From: Ophiobolus disseminans
Taxonomy: Eukaryota; Ascomycota; Dothideomycetes; Pleosporales; Phaeosphaeriaceae
Direction: 5' to 3'
Length of the DNA stretch: 64,000 bases
Assembly (NCBI GenBank): GCA_010093685.1
Contig: MU006216.1
Span: 1,625,065 to 1,689,064 of the forward strand
Positions within the stretch are counted from its first letter, which is position 1, and every line of letters starts with the position of its first letter. The position numbers and the translations under genes were made by a program. Below, one piece after another: positions 33,571 to 43,174 of this stretch. The notes beneath the pieces are model-generated. The model saw nothing but the letters and a program-made list of their open reading frames with translations. It was not told the origin of the DNA and ran no database searches.

Positions 33571-36081
33571 ATGCTAGGCTTCCGCCCATTCCAAGTAGGC
33601 AAACGGAAATCGAAGGCCTACAGACCAGTGCGCACTCTCAAACGTCACATCGAAGACGGGGACTACAATGAGAAGAATTGGAAAGACTATCTCAGCGACG
33701 AAGAGCACGAGAGCGAATTGTCCGCCGACCCCTCTTCAGAATTTTCCTCACGTCAGTCATCAGGCAGCTACGACACAAACCCCAACAATATCGAAACAAG
33801 ACCCCTCGCACCCAACGGGCCGTCACCGAAAGCACACCGAAGGGCCCTGTCACGGTCAAAAGTGAGCGCATACAGCTACCGAAATCCACGTGCTTGCACG
33901 CGATACTTTGGCCTCGCAGTGGCCAGCACAATACTGTTCTTCATATGGTTCTTGTTCAGCAGTAGCTGGGACTCAATACGTAGCGCAGAGCTCAAGATAT
34001 ACAAGCAAGCAGCACCGCCACCAGTCTGGGAGAGCTTCCCCTTCCTGAAGCGGTACCATGGGGGCATACGCACCCTCACACGGCGGGACAAGAACAAGCC
34101 TGAGTACCCCACCAAGGAAGATATCGATCCGGAGGTACAGGAAGAACAACCCAGAAAGGTGGCACCCGTAGAGAGATCACAGGGCGCTCACATTGCCGAC
34201 TCATCGAGGTTCAATCCATACCCTGACTACAGCAACTCCAAATACATTGACGAATACGGACCGGTCGAGGCGTGCTACCTCGACACAAACAACACGATCG
34301 AGATTCCCGGGTTGAGGGCATACAAGGGCGTCACAGACGGCATGCCGGAAAATGTCATGGGTAGCTATGAGGTACTGGGACTACGAAATGACGTGTGCTT
34401 CGAGAGATTTGGACGCTTGGGTCCGTATGGACTGGGCTACAGCAAGAGAAGAGGTGGCACAGGTGCAGCTATGGAGGGCGACCGCGAGGGCATTGACCAA
34501 GTTTGGAAGAACAGCCCTGAAGTTGACTTCCGCGAAGTCAAGTGGGCTGAGGTCATGGACCGCTGCTTGGCGAAGAATAAGGGACGATTTATGAAGCACG
34601 GCAAAGCACCCGAGCACTCCTTCCAGACCATGAGCAAGCGCGATGTACCATACCCAGGCGTCAGGCTCAACGAGCCCAAGATCAAGAACGGCACAGTGCG
34701 CGAACAGCCCAATGCGGAGCACAAAAAGCAAATCTACCGTACCGCTGTGCTCATTCGAACATGGTGGGATTATCAGTACGACGACGAAGACATCATGTAC
34801 CTGCGCGCTATGATCTCTGAGCTCAGTGTTGCCTCTGGCGGCGAGTACCAGGTGCACTTCCTGATCCACGTCAAAGACGATAACAAGCAGATCTGGGCAG
34901 ATGAGAAAGTGTATGCTGAAGTGCTCGAGAAGGCACTTCCAGCGGAGTTCGCTGGCATGGGCACGCTCTGGTCCGAACGCCAGATGGGTCTCATATATGG
35001 CGGCATCCACGACTCCAATTTCCGAGACTTGCCTGTACATGGCGCATACCGAAGCGCATACATGCCAGTTACGTATTTTGCGCACCAGCATCCTGAGTTC
35101 GAGTACTTCTGGCACTGGGAGATGGATGTGCGTTATACAGGACACTACTACCATCTCTTTGAACAAGTGTCAAAGTGGAGTGCCGCGCAGCCTCGCAAGG
35201 GGCTTTGGGAGCGCAGTGCACGCTTCTATGTTCCCTCTGTTCATGGCCCCTGGGAAGACTTCAAGCACATGGTCCGCGTCCAGACCGAGCACGGTACCAA
35301 CAACCATGCGAACAGATGGTCTTCGCATCTCCCTCCAAACCCACATGTTCCCGAGACAAAGGTTCAGAAACCCGAGAAGCCCATCTGGGGACCCGAGCCA
35401 CCTCAAGACTTCCCCGACATCGAGATCGATGAGGCTGTGAAACCTCCACACGCACTCAGCGAAGATCTTCCAGGTAAGGAATGGGGCGTCGACGAGCCTG
35501 CTGATCTCATCGCTTTCAACCCTTTCTTCGATCCCGATCAAACAAATTGGATCCTTGCCAAAGACGTCACGGGCTATAATACCACTCGTGGTCTGCCACC
35601 ACGCCGCACCGCTATCAACACTTCTGGGCGCCTCAGCCGGAGATTGTTGGAGACTATGCATCGTGAGCAAACACACTATCGCCACACCATGTTCAGCGAA
35701 ATGTGGCCCGCGACAGCCTCCCTACACCATGGCCTCAAAGCTGTATACGCCCCACACCCTGTCTTTGTCGACCGGAAATGGCCAACCCAATACCTCGCCG
35801 CTATCTTCAACAACGGGCGTAACGGTGCGTCAGGAGGTGCGAGGATGAGTGTGTTCAGTGACGAACGCCAGCATAATTTCTTAGGTACGACGTGGTACTA
35901 CAACGCTGGGTTTGCGCCGAATCTTTGGAAACGATGGCTCGGCTATAAGGTCGATGGTGATGGCGGTGAAGAGGAAGAGTTGGCGGGTGAAGGCCGGATG
36001 TGCTTACCTGCTATGCTGTTGCATCCAGTCAAGCATGTCGACTTAGTACAGGAGAGGCAAATCGAGGCCATGGATTCATGA
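33571..36081 (+). CDS. DUF3405 family type II membrane protein (Golgi glycosyltransferase-like)
   Basis: Single exon, 836 residues from the ATG at 33571. A basic, Ser-rich cytosolic N-terminus is followed by one transmembrane segment (about residues 112-130) and a large lumenal domain. The lumenal part has features I associate with fungal DUF3405 proteins: R-T-W-W-D-Y-Q-Y-D-D-E-D, then Y-F-W-H-W-E-M-D-V-R-Y-T-G-H-Y-Y, with an acidic E-M-D-V like a glycosyltransferase metal site, and the late H-H-G-L-K-A-V-Y-A-P-H-P. The family is widespread in filamentous ascomycetes and lacks a firm biochemical role; a sugar-transfer role in the secretory pathway is inference from topology and the acidic motif. 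Confidence 0.88.
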   Translation: MLGFRPFQVGKRKSKAYRPVRTLKRHIEDGDYNEKNWKDYLSDEEHESELSADPSSEFSSRQSSGSYDTNPNNIETRPLAPNGPSPKAHRRALSRSKVSAYSYRNPRACTRYFGLAVASTILFFIWFLFSSSWDSIRSAELKIYKQAAPPPVWESFPFLKRYHGGIRTLTRRDKNKPEYPTKEDIDPEVQEEQPRKVAPVERSQGAHIADSSRFNPYPDYSNSKYIDEYGPVEACYLDTNNTIEIPGLRAYKGVTDGMPENVMGSYEVLGLRNDVCFERFGRLGPYGLGYSKRRGGTGAAMEGDREGIDQVWKNSPEVDFREVKWAEVMDRCLAKNKGRFMKHGKAPEHSFQTMSKRDVPYPGVRLNEPKIKNGTVREQPNAEHKKQIYRTAVLIRTWWDYQYDDEDIMYLRAMISELSVASGGEYQVHFLIHVKDDNKQIWADEKVYAEVLEKALPAEFAGMGTLWSERQMGLIYGGIHDSNFRDLPVHGAYRSAYMPVTYFAHQHPEFEYFWHWEMDVRYTGHYYHLFEQVSKWSAAQPRKGLWERSARFYVPSVHGPWEDFKHMVRVQTEHGTNNHANRWSSHLPPNPHVPETKVQKPEKPIWGPEPPQDFPDIEIDEAVKPPHALSEDLPGKEWGVDEPADLIAFNPFFDPDQTNWILAKDVTGYNTTRGLPPRRTAINTSGRLSRRLLETMHREQTHYRHTMFSEMWPATASLHHGLKAVYAPHPVFVDRKWPTQYLAAIFNNGRNGASGGARMSVFSDERQHNFLGTTWYYNAGFAPNLWKRWLGYKVDGDGGEEEELAGEGRMCLPAMLLHPVKHVDLVQERQIEAMDS

Positions 36082-36463
36082 TAGTCTGTTGATGGTGATG
36101 ATCGCATGGATGGCGTTTTTGGTTACATGGCGTTTGCATGGTTGATTGGGCGGAACACGACGTTTGAAATGTCGCAATGATCGGAGTGCATAGTGCGCAA
36201 AACATGCGTTCAGCGTACTTTCGAGAAAGGTACCACGTACATAATGATACAAACATTTTTACTCTCACATGCACTCTTCACTCGCCACCTAATGCAAACA
36301 TGGAGGTAATTCGTCAAAAGCAAGGCAAATGTACTTTGATACAACGGTAACAAAGCACTGGCAGACATCTACTACTGATCTCGACCTCAAATCAAATAGT
36401 GGCCACGCTCAATCCAACAATTTCTAATCCTCATACCATTCTCCTCCAAACCCCAACTAAGCT
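36082..36463. other. Intergenic, convergent 3' ends
   Basis: About 380 bp between the DUF3405 stop and the stop of the small Cys-rich gene. Nothing recognised. Confidence 0.5.
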
Positions 36464-36721
36464 TCACTGCACACCACAGCACAAACACTCATCAATCGGC
36501 CTATTCAAAATTACTTACGTTAGCATCAGATCCTCACCACTCGACAAAAGCATATGCAAAACTCACCATCCACAGCAGAATCCCGGCTGTCCGCCGTCGC
36601 AGCACCGACTGCAACCACCACGCAACTGCGGCGTTCCTGTTTCGCCGACACCAAGAGTTTGTAGTTGGATTGGTTGGATTGTTGGAGAGGAGGGGGAAGA
36701 GGGGGCAGTTGGGGTCGGCAT
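36464..36721 (-). CDS. Small 8-cysteine protein (63 aa), unknown function
   Basis: Two exons, 36567..36721 and 36464..36500, joined by a 66-nt intron (GTGAGT, branch GCTAAC, AATAG). The Trp codon is split by the splice. The N-terminal half is Pro/Ser/Thr-rich and ends with P-Q-L-R-G-G. The C-terminal half carries Cys 37, 40, 41, 49, 50, 57, 59 and 60, in the pattern CxxCC-x7-CC-x6-CxCC; the last three Cys appear only after splicing. There is no signal peptide, so a cytosolic metal-binding or palmitoylated membrane-associated role is more likely than a secreted effector. A longer in-frame N-terminus exists upstream but looks like untranslated CA-rich sequence. Not recognised as a named family. 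Confidence 0.6.
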
Positions 36722-37360
36722 GTTGGATGCGTAGTAGATCAGGAAGGGGTTTTTGGGCGTGTTGTAGTTTGTTTGTTGGGTAGGATGTATTCGAGTGAGG
36801 GTGGTGGTTGTGTGTGGTGTTGAGGTAGGACTGTAGGAGGGTGGAGAAGAGGATATATGGGTGTGGTGGACGGATCTAAGCTTCAAAGACACATATGTAT
36901 CCATGTGCTGGCTTGAATTGACGTCGAGTACGTTGATTCACGCGTTTTGTGAATCACAGGTATATTTTTTTCAGGATGTGGCATTGAAGCTAAGGATCCA
37001 CTATCTTTTGCTGGGACGTGCATTACGTGGATTGGGTTTGCGGTGAGTTGTGATCGAGATACGTGGAATTGGGGCACGCGTGCTTCGGTCTTGGCTGAGG
37101 TGATTGAGCGATGCGGTTGTGCGCCAGTGACGTTAAGGTCATGGTCTGAAGTTTCGTAAAGTGTGTACACAAGTGGTCAATACTTTGTTGTTACGCTTCA
37201 CTGTTGTGCATCTGCTGGACTCGCATTTTTCCGAAGTGTCTGCGAGTCGTTACCTTCAATGGCGTGGTAGCTTGCTTGCGCATGTGCTTTGTTGCGGGAA
37301 CGATGTGGAGGTGTCGCTACTTCGTGCACTGAGTACTCAGCTTGTGACGTAGTGTCGTCT
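36722..37360. other. Intergenic, small Cys-rich gene promoter / HET gene 3' flank
   Basis: About 640 bp. Next to 36722 the minus strand is C/A-rich, like an untranslated leader. No other gene supported. Confidence 0.5.
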
Positions 37361-39544
37361 TTATACCAGGATGAATGTTTCTACATTAACACCACGAGCT
37401 CTGAGCGCTTCTGGCAACAACCGCGGATCGGAGGTCAACACCTGCCCGGTATCAAGATGTTTGTAATGCTGAATGGCGTATGGCGAGCGGGTCTCATCCT
37501 TCTTCTCGATCTTTACCCATCTTGAATCATGCGGCAGGGGATCGAGCCTTGGATCCTCTCTTGTCATCTCTCCGGTTTGCGAGTTGCGGAACTCAATTGT
37601 AACAGGGGTAATAGTCTCAATCACCATTCGCCAAGGCACAGATATAGGCCCTAGAATTGCTTGTCCCTCCATCAGACCGTGGATGTAGGAGATTCCTACG
37701 ACTTGGTGGTGCTGTACAGCGTTGTCGGAGGTTTTTGGGCGAAGCAAAATTGGCTCCCTGGATCCCAAAGGAATGCTCACTTTATCACCAGGCCGAACAG
37801 TAGGAGAAGCGCAGCCGATACACCCTGTACTTGTAACAAAGATGATACCTCGCTGCTGTTGATCCATGAGGGTCTCTGAAAACCATTCTCGATATACATC
37901 TGGCACATCTGGCTCCTTGCCGTCGCACATCTGTTGAACTATGGCTTTCGCTTCCCCAGAAGGTGGCATGACGACAAGTTCGGGCCACCGTTCGTGTAGT
38001 TGGCCTTCAGTCATGACCCAAGTATATATGTCAAGGCATTCGTTCTTGGTCTTGTTTGGAAGACTTACCGACACGAGCTCGCAAAATGCCAGGTAATTGG
38101 CTGTTGCACTGCCTGTTAGGGGTGAACTAACTGCTGTGATTTCGCCATGGTAGACGCCTTGCATATGTAGTTGATTGGGCGCAACAAAGGATGTGTGTGA
38201 TGATGAGTGGCCGCTAGCGAGATTACCGTCTTGTAGCCAGTAGTTATCGATGTATGATTGTGTAAAGTCCCGAACCCACGAAGGGCGATTTCGCATTCCT
38301 GCTTTGCCGCCCACGCATCCGATACGACTGAACCGACGTGTGAAGTCTAAGATAGTCAAGAAGGCTTGCAGGTAGACCTGTTCCACGGGCGACTGATAAT
38401 CGGGGTGTATGCGTTGCGCTAGAGACGCAGGAAGCAGCCCAAGTATAGCAAAGATCCTGTCTCTTGGATCAACGCATTTACACTCCGCAGCGATATCGAA
38501 TAGCGTCTCGATATCTCCCATCTTCAATCTGTGAGCAGTGCGGTCTGCTATCCTTATCTTAGTCCACGAAGAAACCGAGTTGAGTCGAGGCAATGCTGTC
38601 ATTTCCCTTGGTAACCTTATGAGCCCTCTGCGCATGTGATACCATCGAATAGCCATGTCTCCACACTGCATTATCGAAGCTTCACTTGAGAACTGTATCT
38701 CTTGTTTTACCCATAATCTTTCGAAGTAAGGGCGTTGAATTAGATTCAGAACAGCCTCCAGCGCTCCCGAGGCGAGGGGAAGTCTCTCCTCGTAGTCCCA
38801 CCATTGCGTTTCTGTGCAATCTGGTGCTGGCATAAAGGTGTCGCAAATTGTGAACTCAATCTGCTTCCCCACATGTTCGAGAGTCCGCAGGGCTAGTGTA
38901 GAATCTTCCGAGCTGGGACCAAGCCATACTATGACCCGTCGTGCATATGCATATATGTCGCGCATGTTCTTGATCTGCTTGCTGCGCTCCACAAGATCTT
39001 GTTGGTTTATACATATGGCATCAATCCATAAGGTACGGGCATCCTCCGGGAGCCGAAGATGATGGATTATCTCGAATAGATTTGGGCCCACATCAAGCGT
39101 GCCAGCAGTTGTAGTGGGTGATAGCGTGTCTACAACTTCGATTGCTAGTGTCGTATCGAGAGCTCCCCACGTGTACGACACGGCTTCGAATGCTGGCTCA
39201 AACTCTTCCCTCTCTGCGATATTCATAAATTCATCGAACGCTCCTTCCGAGGCTGATTCTGGGGGTTGCCATGAAATGTGGACTGGTTGCCCATCTGGTT
39301 CACAACCGAAAATTGGTCGACCTTCAATAGTTCGATATGCAGACCACGTTTCCGGCAGCTTGTCTTGTATCTCTCGAAAACGCTCATCGCTCAAAAACGT
39401 TTCTTGGTCGTTCCTCTCTGGTGGATCAAAAGAAATCTGTGAAATGGAGATCCGGATAGGATCTTCGTGGCTGCCAGGAAGAAGGCTAAGAATGCGTATT
39501 TGGTTCTTATTTGCGTCCAAAGGCACATACTGATACGGTGCCAT
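37361..39544 (-). CDS. HET-domain protein with WW-like C-terminal repeats
   Basis: Single exon, 727 residues from the ATG at 39544; longer open frame upstream has no ATG. The heterokaryon-incompatibility (HET) domain spans about residues 119-270: A-V-S-Y-T-W-G, then L-W-I-D-A-I-C-I-N-Q and R-V-I-V-W-L-G. HET proteins act in nonself recognition and cell death after fusion of unlike strains, though most paralogues are untested. The C-terminus holds two similar segments, each with an aromatic start and ending D-P-R-L: T-G-E-M-T-R-E-D-P-R-L and T-G-Q-V-L-T-S-D-P-R-L. These look like degenerate WW modules that lost the second Trp. The C-terminal V-E-T-F-I-L-V end is also seen in related HET proteins as I recall them. 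Confidence 0.93.
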   Translation of the reverse strand: MAPYQYVPLDANKNQIRILSLLPGSHEDPIRISISQISFDPPERNDQETFLSDERFREIQDKLPETWSAYRTIEGRPIFGCEPDGQPVHISWQPPESASEGAFDEFMNIAEREEFEPAFEAVSYTWGALDTTLAIEVVDTLSPTTTAGTLDVGPNLFEIIHHLRLPEDARTLWIDAICINQQDLVERSKQIKNMRDIYAYARRVIVWLGPSSEDSTLALRTLEHVGKQIEFTICDTFMPAPDCTETQWWDYEERLPLASGALEAVLNLIQRPYFERLWVKQEIQFSSEASIMQCGDMAIRWYHMRRGLIRLPREMTALPRLNSVSSWTKIRIADRTAHRLKMGDIETLFDIAAECKCVDPRDRIFAILGLLPASLAQRIHPDYQSPVEQVYLQAFLTILDFTRRFSRIGCVGGKAGMRNRPSWVRDFTQSYIDNYWLQDGNLASGHSSSHTSFVAPNQLHMQGVYHGEITAVSSPLTGSATANYLAFCELVSVSLPNKTKNECLDIYTWVMTEGQLHERWPELVVMPPSGEAKAIVQQMCDGKEPDVPDVYREWFSETLMDQQQRGIIFVTSTGCIGCASPTVRPGDKVSIPLGSREPILLRPKTSDNAVQHHQVVGISYIHGLMEGQAILGPISVPWRMVIETITPVTIEFRNSQTGEMTREDPRLDPLPHDSRWVKIEKKDETRSPYAIQHYKHLDTGQVLTSDPRLLPEALRARGVNVETFILV

Positions 39545-39866
39545 CGTCTGTTGCGTCGTGCGACCGAAATGAGACCGTTGTTGCGACGATGTCGTTGTTG
39601 GGCCGGGCAGTGCGATGGATTTTGCCGTGTGCGGGGCTGCTGAAGTTGAACTCGCTTTGCAACTCGTGGACGTGAACCTGACATCCGCCAAGACCAAAGA
39701 GTCTATTTAGTTGTCGTATTTCCTGTTTGCTCAACAGTCCGGTGTTCAAGAGACGAGGGAAGCACGACCACATCTCCCGAGGTCCTTTATCACCACATCA
39801 CGGACTCAACGATCAAGATACACAAAAGCAAGCGTCACGTAGTTGTAACGTACATGCCACCCTCAC
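39545..39866. other. Intergenic upstream of HET gene
   Basis: About 320 bp; HET gene promoter and the 3' flank of the acidic protein gene. Nothing more seen. Confidence 0.45.
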
Positions 39867-40730
39867 TCAATCCCTACCCAAGCGCTCCCTGCACTTCTGA
39901 ATCGCCTTTAACGCCTCTTCTTTCCTAAATCCCTTACCAGGCCACCCGTACTCCCTCCAAACCTTCCTAAACTGCTTCACCTCGAAAGCCCTCTGGAATT
40001 CCGACTCCTGGATAGCCTCGATCCCCGCCGCCTCAAGTACCTGTTCATTCTCGTCATCGATAGCAGCCTCATCCTCGTACATGTCGCTCAGAGTCGGCAC
40101 CAAATCCAGCTTCTCAAACTTCTCGCGCAGGTCCGCGAAGAAGCCTTCGACGCCGCAGCTGGGCAAGAGATTACACTCGTTGACGTCCTCGTAGATGTTA
40201 CCCTTGAATACGTCGAGGATGAGGTGGCGGCCACCGCTCTCAGTCCCCTGTGCGAGAACGATCATGTTGGTCATTTGGAAGTGGTCGGGGTTGTCGCCGT
40301 TCCACCAGTTGTCTTCATGATTGGCGTCCTCATCGTCGCTTTCTTCCTCATCTTCGTCTTTGTCCTCCTCCATTTCATCCCACCATTCTTGCAGGCTCTC
40401 TTCGCCATCGGTTATCCTCTCGATAGTGAAGTTCTCGGGCATGAGAATCGAGTAGTCCACTACTTCGCTCTTGTAGTGGATGTCATGAGCTCGTTCGTGT
40501 TTGGATGCCATTGCACTCGCGATGTAAGGCAGATGCTTGATGAGATCGATTACGAGTTCTGATTTCCCCAAGTCCTTCGTTGTTTCCGCTGTGATGTTTG
40601 GCCAGCCACCTGGGGGTGGATATTTTATAGCAGAAGGAGGGATGTAAAACTTGGTGAGGAAGACATAGTAGTCACTGATAATGGTGACTAATTCGTTGCG
40701 AGTTAGTCGCGGCCAGGAGGGGTTGCCCAT
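39867..40730 (-). CDS. Acidic cytosolic protein of unknown function
   Basis: Single exon, 287 residues from the ATG at 40730 (the open frame extends three codons upstream without an ATG). No known domain recognised. The N-terminal third looks folded (N-E-L-V-T-I-I-S-D-Y-Y, P-P-G-G-W-P-N-I-T). A highly acidic run of Glu/Asp follows near residues 120-140. The C-terminus is charged and helical (V-W-R-E-Y-G-W-P-G-K-G-F-R-K). No signal peptide or membrane segment. The G-W-P-x4 and W-R-E-Y-G-W-P-G patterns look like conserved structure rather than random sequence, so I treat it as a real lineage-specific gene. Confidence 0.75.
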   Translation of the reverse strand: MGNPSWPRLTRNELVTIISDYYVFLTKFYIPPSAIKYPPPGGWPNITAETTKDLGKSELVIDLIKHLPYIASAMASKHERAHDIHYKSEVVDYSILMPENFTIERITDGEESLQEWWDEMEEDKDEDEEESDDEDANHEDNWWNGDNPDHFQMTNMIVLAQGTESGGRHLILDVFKGNIYEDVNECNLLPSCGVEGFFADLREKFEKLDLVPTLSDMYEDEAAIDDENEQVLEAAGIEAIQESEFQRAFEVKQFRKVWREYGWPGKGFRKEEALKAIQKCRERLGRD

Positions 40731-41103
40731 ACTGCCCAACTGATAGCAGTGAAGACTAGATACGATGAGCGAAAGACAGAGGAAACCAACGTCGGAGCTG
40801 AATCTTTATAGTCTTAGCCGTGCCGCTACAAGCTAGGATGGCGCGCCTAGAAGATCGCATAGAATGCACAGACACCAAGGAAATTAACCGACGAGGCTGC
40901 CTGCTCTGGACCAATCTTGGCAACATGATATCGCGGAACAACTGGCTTTCGTCAACGATAGCTTGCAGTAAGACAGTTGGTGGTCAGAGACCCGAGTCCT
41001 TTTGGTCAAGGTTTTATTCCATCTTGTCTTGGGGCGTGTGTATAGCATAGCCGCCCCAAAGTAGCCCAACTTGATGCAACAGCCCGTCCAGTGTACTAGC
41101 TCC
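40731..41103. other. Intergenic, acidic protein gene promoter / DUF1772 3' flank
   Basis: About 370 bp, no supported feature. Confidence 0.45.
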
Positions 41104-41725
41104 TCATCTGCTCATTGTTGTAGCAGCCGCACTGACCACGGTAGCAAAGCCAGTGATAACATAGCGCCACGCATTTGTCTTTGCCCATGTCTCTGCAATG
41201 GTTTTCATGTCCACAGTCATGGCCCAATTCTTGGCACTTTCTCGCGCTGTGTCCTTGCTGGTACCCTGACCTATACCATCCAATTCAAATCCCTCATCGC
41301 GCAGTAGTTCTTGCACTTTCCACTTTCCTGCGCCGTTGATGCCAGGCTCCATGTAGAGTGCTGTGTATGGTATGATGCTAGCGTTGGCCAGCGCCGCGAG
41401 AACGTATAACGCCATCGCACGGGAAGTCAAAGCGGAGGCGTAGAAGGCAAGTAGTGCGTTGCTTGATGCACCGAGGATTATGAGGGGCGCAACGAAGACG
41501 GGTGCGAACTGATACGCTTGAAGCCATTGCTTTGCTAGGAGCTTTGGCGGAGCGTGCGTGGTCATAGGCGGTATCACTACATTGCTATACGCAAACGTGA
41601 AGCCTAAACTGTCATGGTCAGAAAGCGAAAAATGGACGTGGGCATTGTACTGCACCTGTATACATAGCTGGTGCAATGGTTGCAACAGCCTGTAAAAGCG
41701 GTACGATAGAGTGTGATGCCTCCAT
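41104..41725 (-). CDS. DUF1772 (anthrone-oxygenase-like) membrane protein
   Basis: Two exons, 41656..41725 and 41104..41603, with a 52-nt intron (GTGCAG..TTTAG), give 189 residues. The spliced join reads A-P-A-M-Y-T-G-F-T-F-A-Y-S-N-V-V-I-P-P, the first helix and loop typical of DUF1772 proteins. Four hydrophobic segments are visible, followed by an amphipathic C-terminus with W-A-x-T-N-A-W-R. Some members oxidise anthrones to anthraquinones in polyketide pathways, but many have no such context. No polyketide synthase lies nearby here, so the substrate is open. The donor GTGCAG is unusual; an earlier acceptor (GACAG) gives a stop at once, which supports TTTAG. Confidence 0.82.
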
Positions 41726-43174
41726 TGTCAGGGCGGTACTTTGAAGTGATTGGAATAGGACAAAGCAAGCTTTTTGAACCAGCAGGAAGCCATTGCTAAT
41801 GTCTAGTTTATAGACGATCAAAGTGTAGTCAATCTTTAATTGAGATGGCCAGCAATGTTTACGTCACTCCGGCGCATCGGGGTCGCCAAGCGCCGAGCCT
41901 CGCTTTCGCTCCACCTGATTTAAATACCTACTCTTCCTCCCTTTAATTTGATTCAAATCTCCACGCATTCAGTCTGCCACCTTCCCGTACCAGAGCAAAC
42001 AAACACATCTCTACAGTCAATATCCAACCGGAAACTATCATATAAGGCGTAACAAAGGAGCTCGAAAGCGATGAACACCGAACACTTTTCGCAGTAGCCC
42101 TCGATAATCAAAACGTCGGAGCATTCCAGCAAAGAAGAAGATTACGATACCACCCCTACCAGCAAATCAGGCCAAGAGCCCAACAGTAAATCTGCCTAAG
42201 AACCCACACAACCAACGACACATCTAAAAGCGCACTTCAGCCATCCTCATTCCTATTACCCCCAACATTCCAACCAGTCTTGATTCAAACCCACCTCCAA
42301 CACGAGAATATTCCCATCCACGACAAGTACCCAATCGCCTTGACAATCTTCTTGCTTCCACATACACCACAATATACACATATCCCCGTTGCGCCACACC
42401 CACATGTATAACATCTAAATACACTCAACATCAACAATCTCCTATACTACACGGGCACGTGGTCTAAGGAAAGGCGACGGCCTACCTAGGGTAGGGCTCT
42501 TCAGTGAGCGGGAACTATGCCTAGCTCTGACCCAGCTAGAAGCAAGTTCTGTCCTGAGATGCGGGTTCGAGTTTAGCCGCGTCCAGTTATTTTGTTTCAA
42601 TATACGAACCTTCATTAATCAGTGCCTTTTTGTTTCGACAGCTTCACTTGCATTTGAATAAGTGAGATTAGCAGGACGATAGATATAGTGGTATTGTTGT
42701 GTTGCGGCGATGAATAAGACTGAGCATGACTTGAATAAAGCTCGGTCTGACAGTGTTAAGAATCAACGTGAATGTGCGCGCAATCACGACGAACTCAGAC
42801 ATCCGAGGAACAATTTGGCAACGATAGAATGTTTTCATTCGTTCGCCGCCTTCCATGCAAAGCGCATGGTAGACTTATCTACTCTAACCATGCAGATGTG
42901 AAAGCTGATCGTCTCAGATCATGACCACCAGGTAACGCCGAAGCAAGCATCCAGTTTGCTGCTTTTGATATGAACGCCGATGTTGAGATCGTTCATGCAC
43001 CACCAAATTATCCGCTTTTGACCCACCGGAATAACGACCCATAATGCAGGTTGAACTTTGGGTATCATATAAAGATGTCGTTACACATTACACGGCAGCA
43101 TGTTGATATGCTGCACGAACCGACCTGCGTTGATGAAACGCAGTCGTAAGAGGTGCCAAATGGCAAAGAGAAAT
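41726..43174. other. Intergenic, DUF1772 promoter / MET6 3' flank
   Basis: About 1.45 kb. A promoter-like block (TTTAAATA at 41919-41926 followed by a C/T-rich stretch) precedes a short plus-strand frame at 42071-42199, which is broken by one TAG. A tRNA-like patch at about 42453-42585 does not fold properly and is not called. Nothing else seen. Confidence 0.45.

Noticed and set aside
39507..39773. 88-codon minus-strand frame overlapping the HET gene start
   Set aside because: Different frame, no domain, and most of it lies in the leader region; at best an upstream ORF.
41104..41725. DUF1772 gene plus the distant methyltransferase as parts of a polyketide cluster
   Set aside because: No polyketide synthase, NRPS, terpene cyclase or pathway regulator is present between or around them.
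42453..42585. tRNA-like patch with a GGTTCGAG box and a partly pairing acceptor stem
   Set aside because: The T stem does not pair, no anticodon arm can be placed, and the spacing is too long. Chance or a very old remnant.
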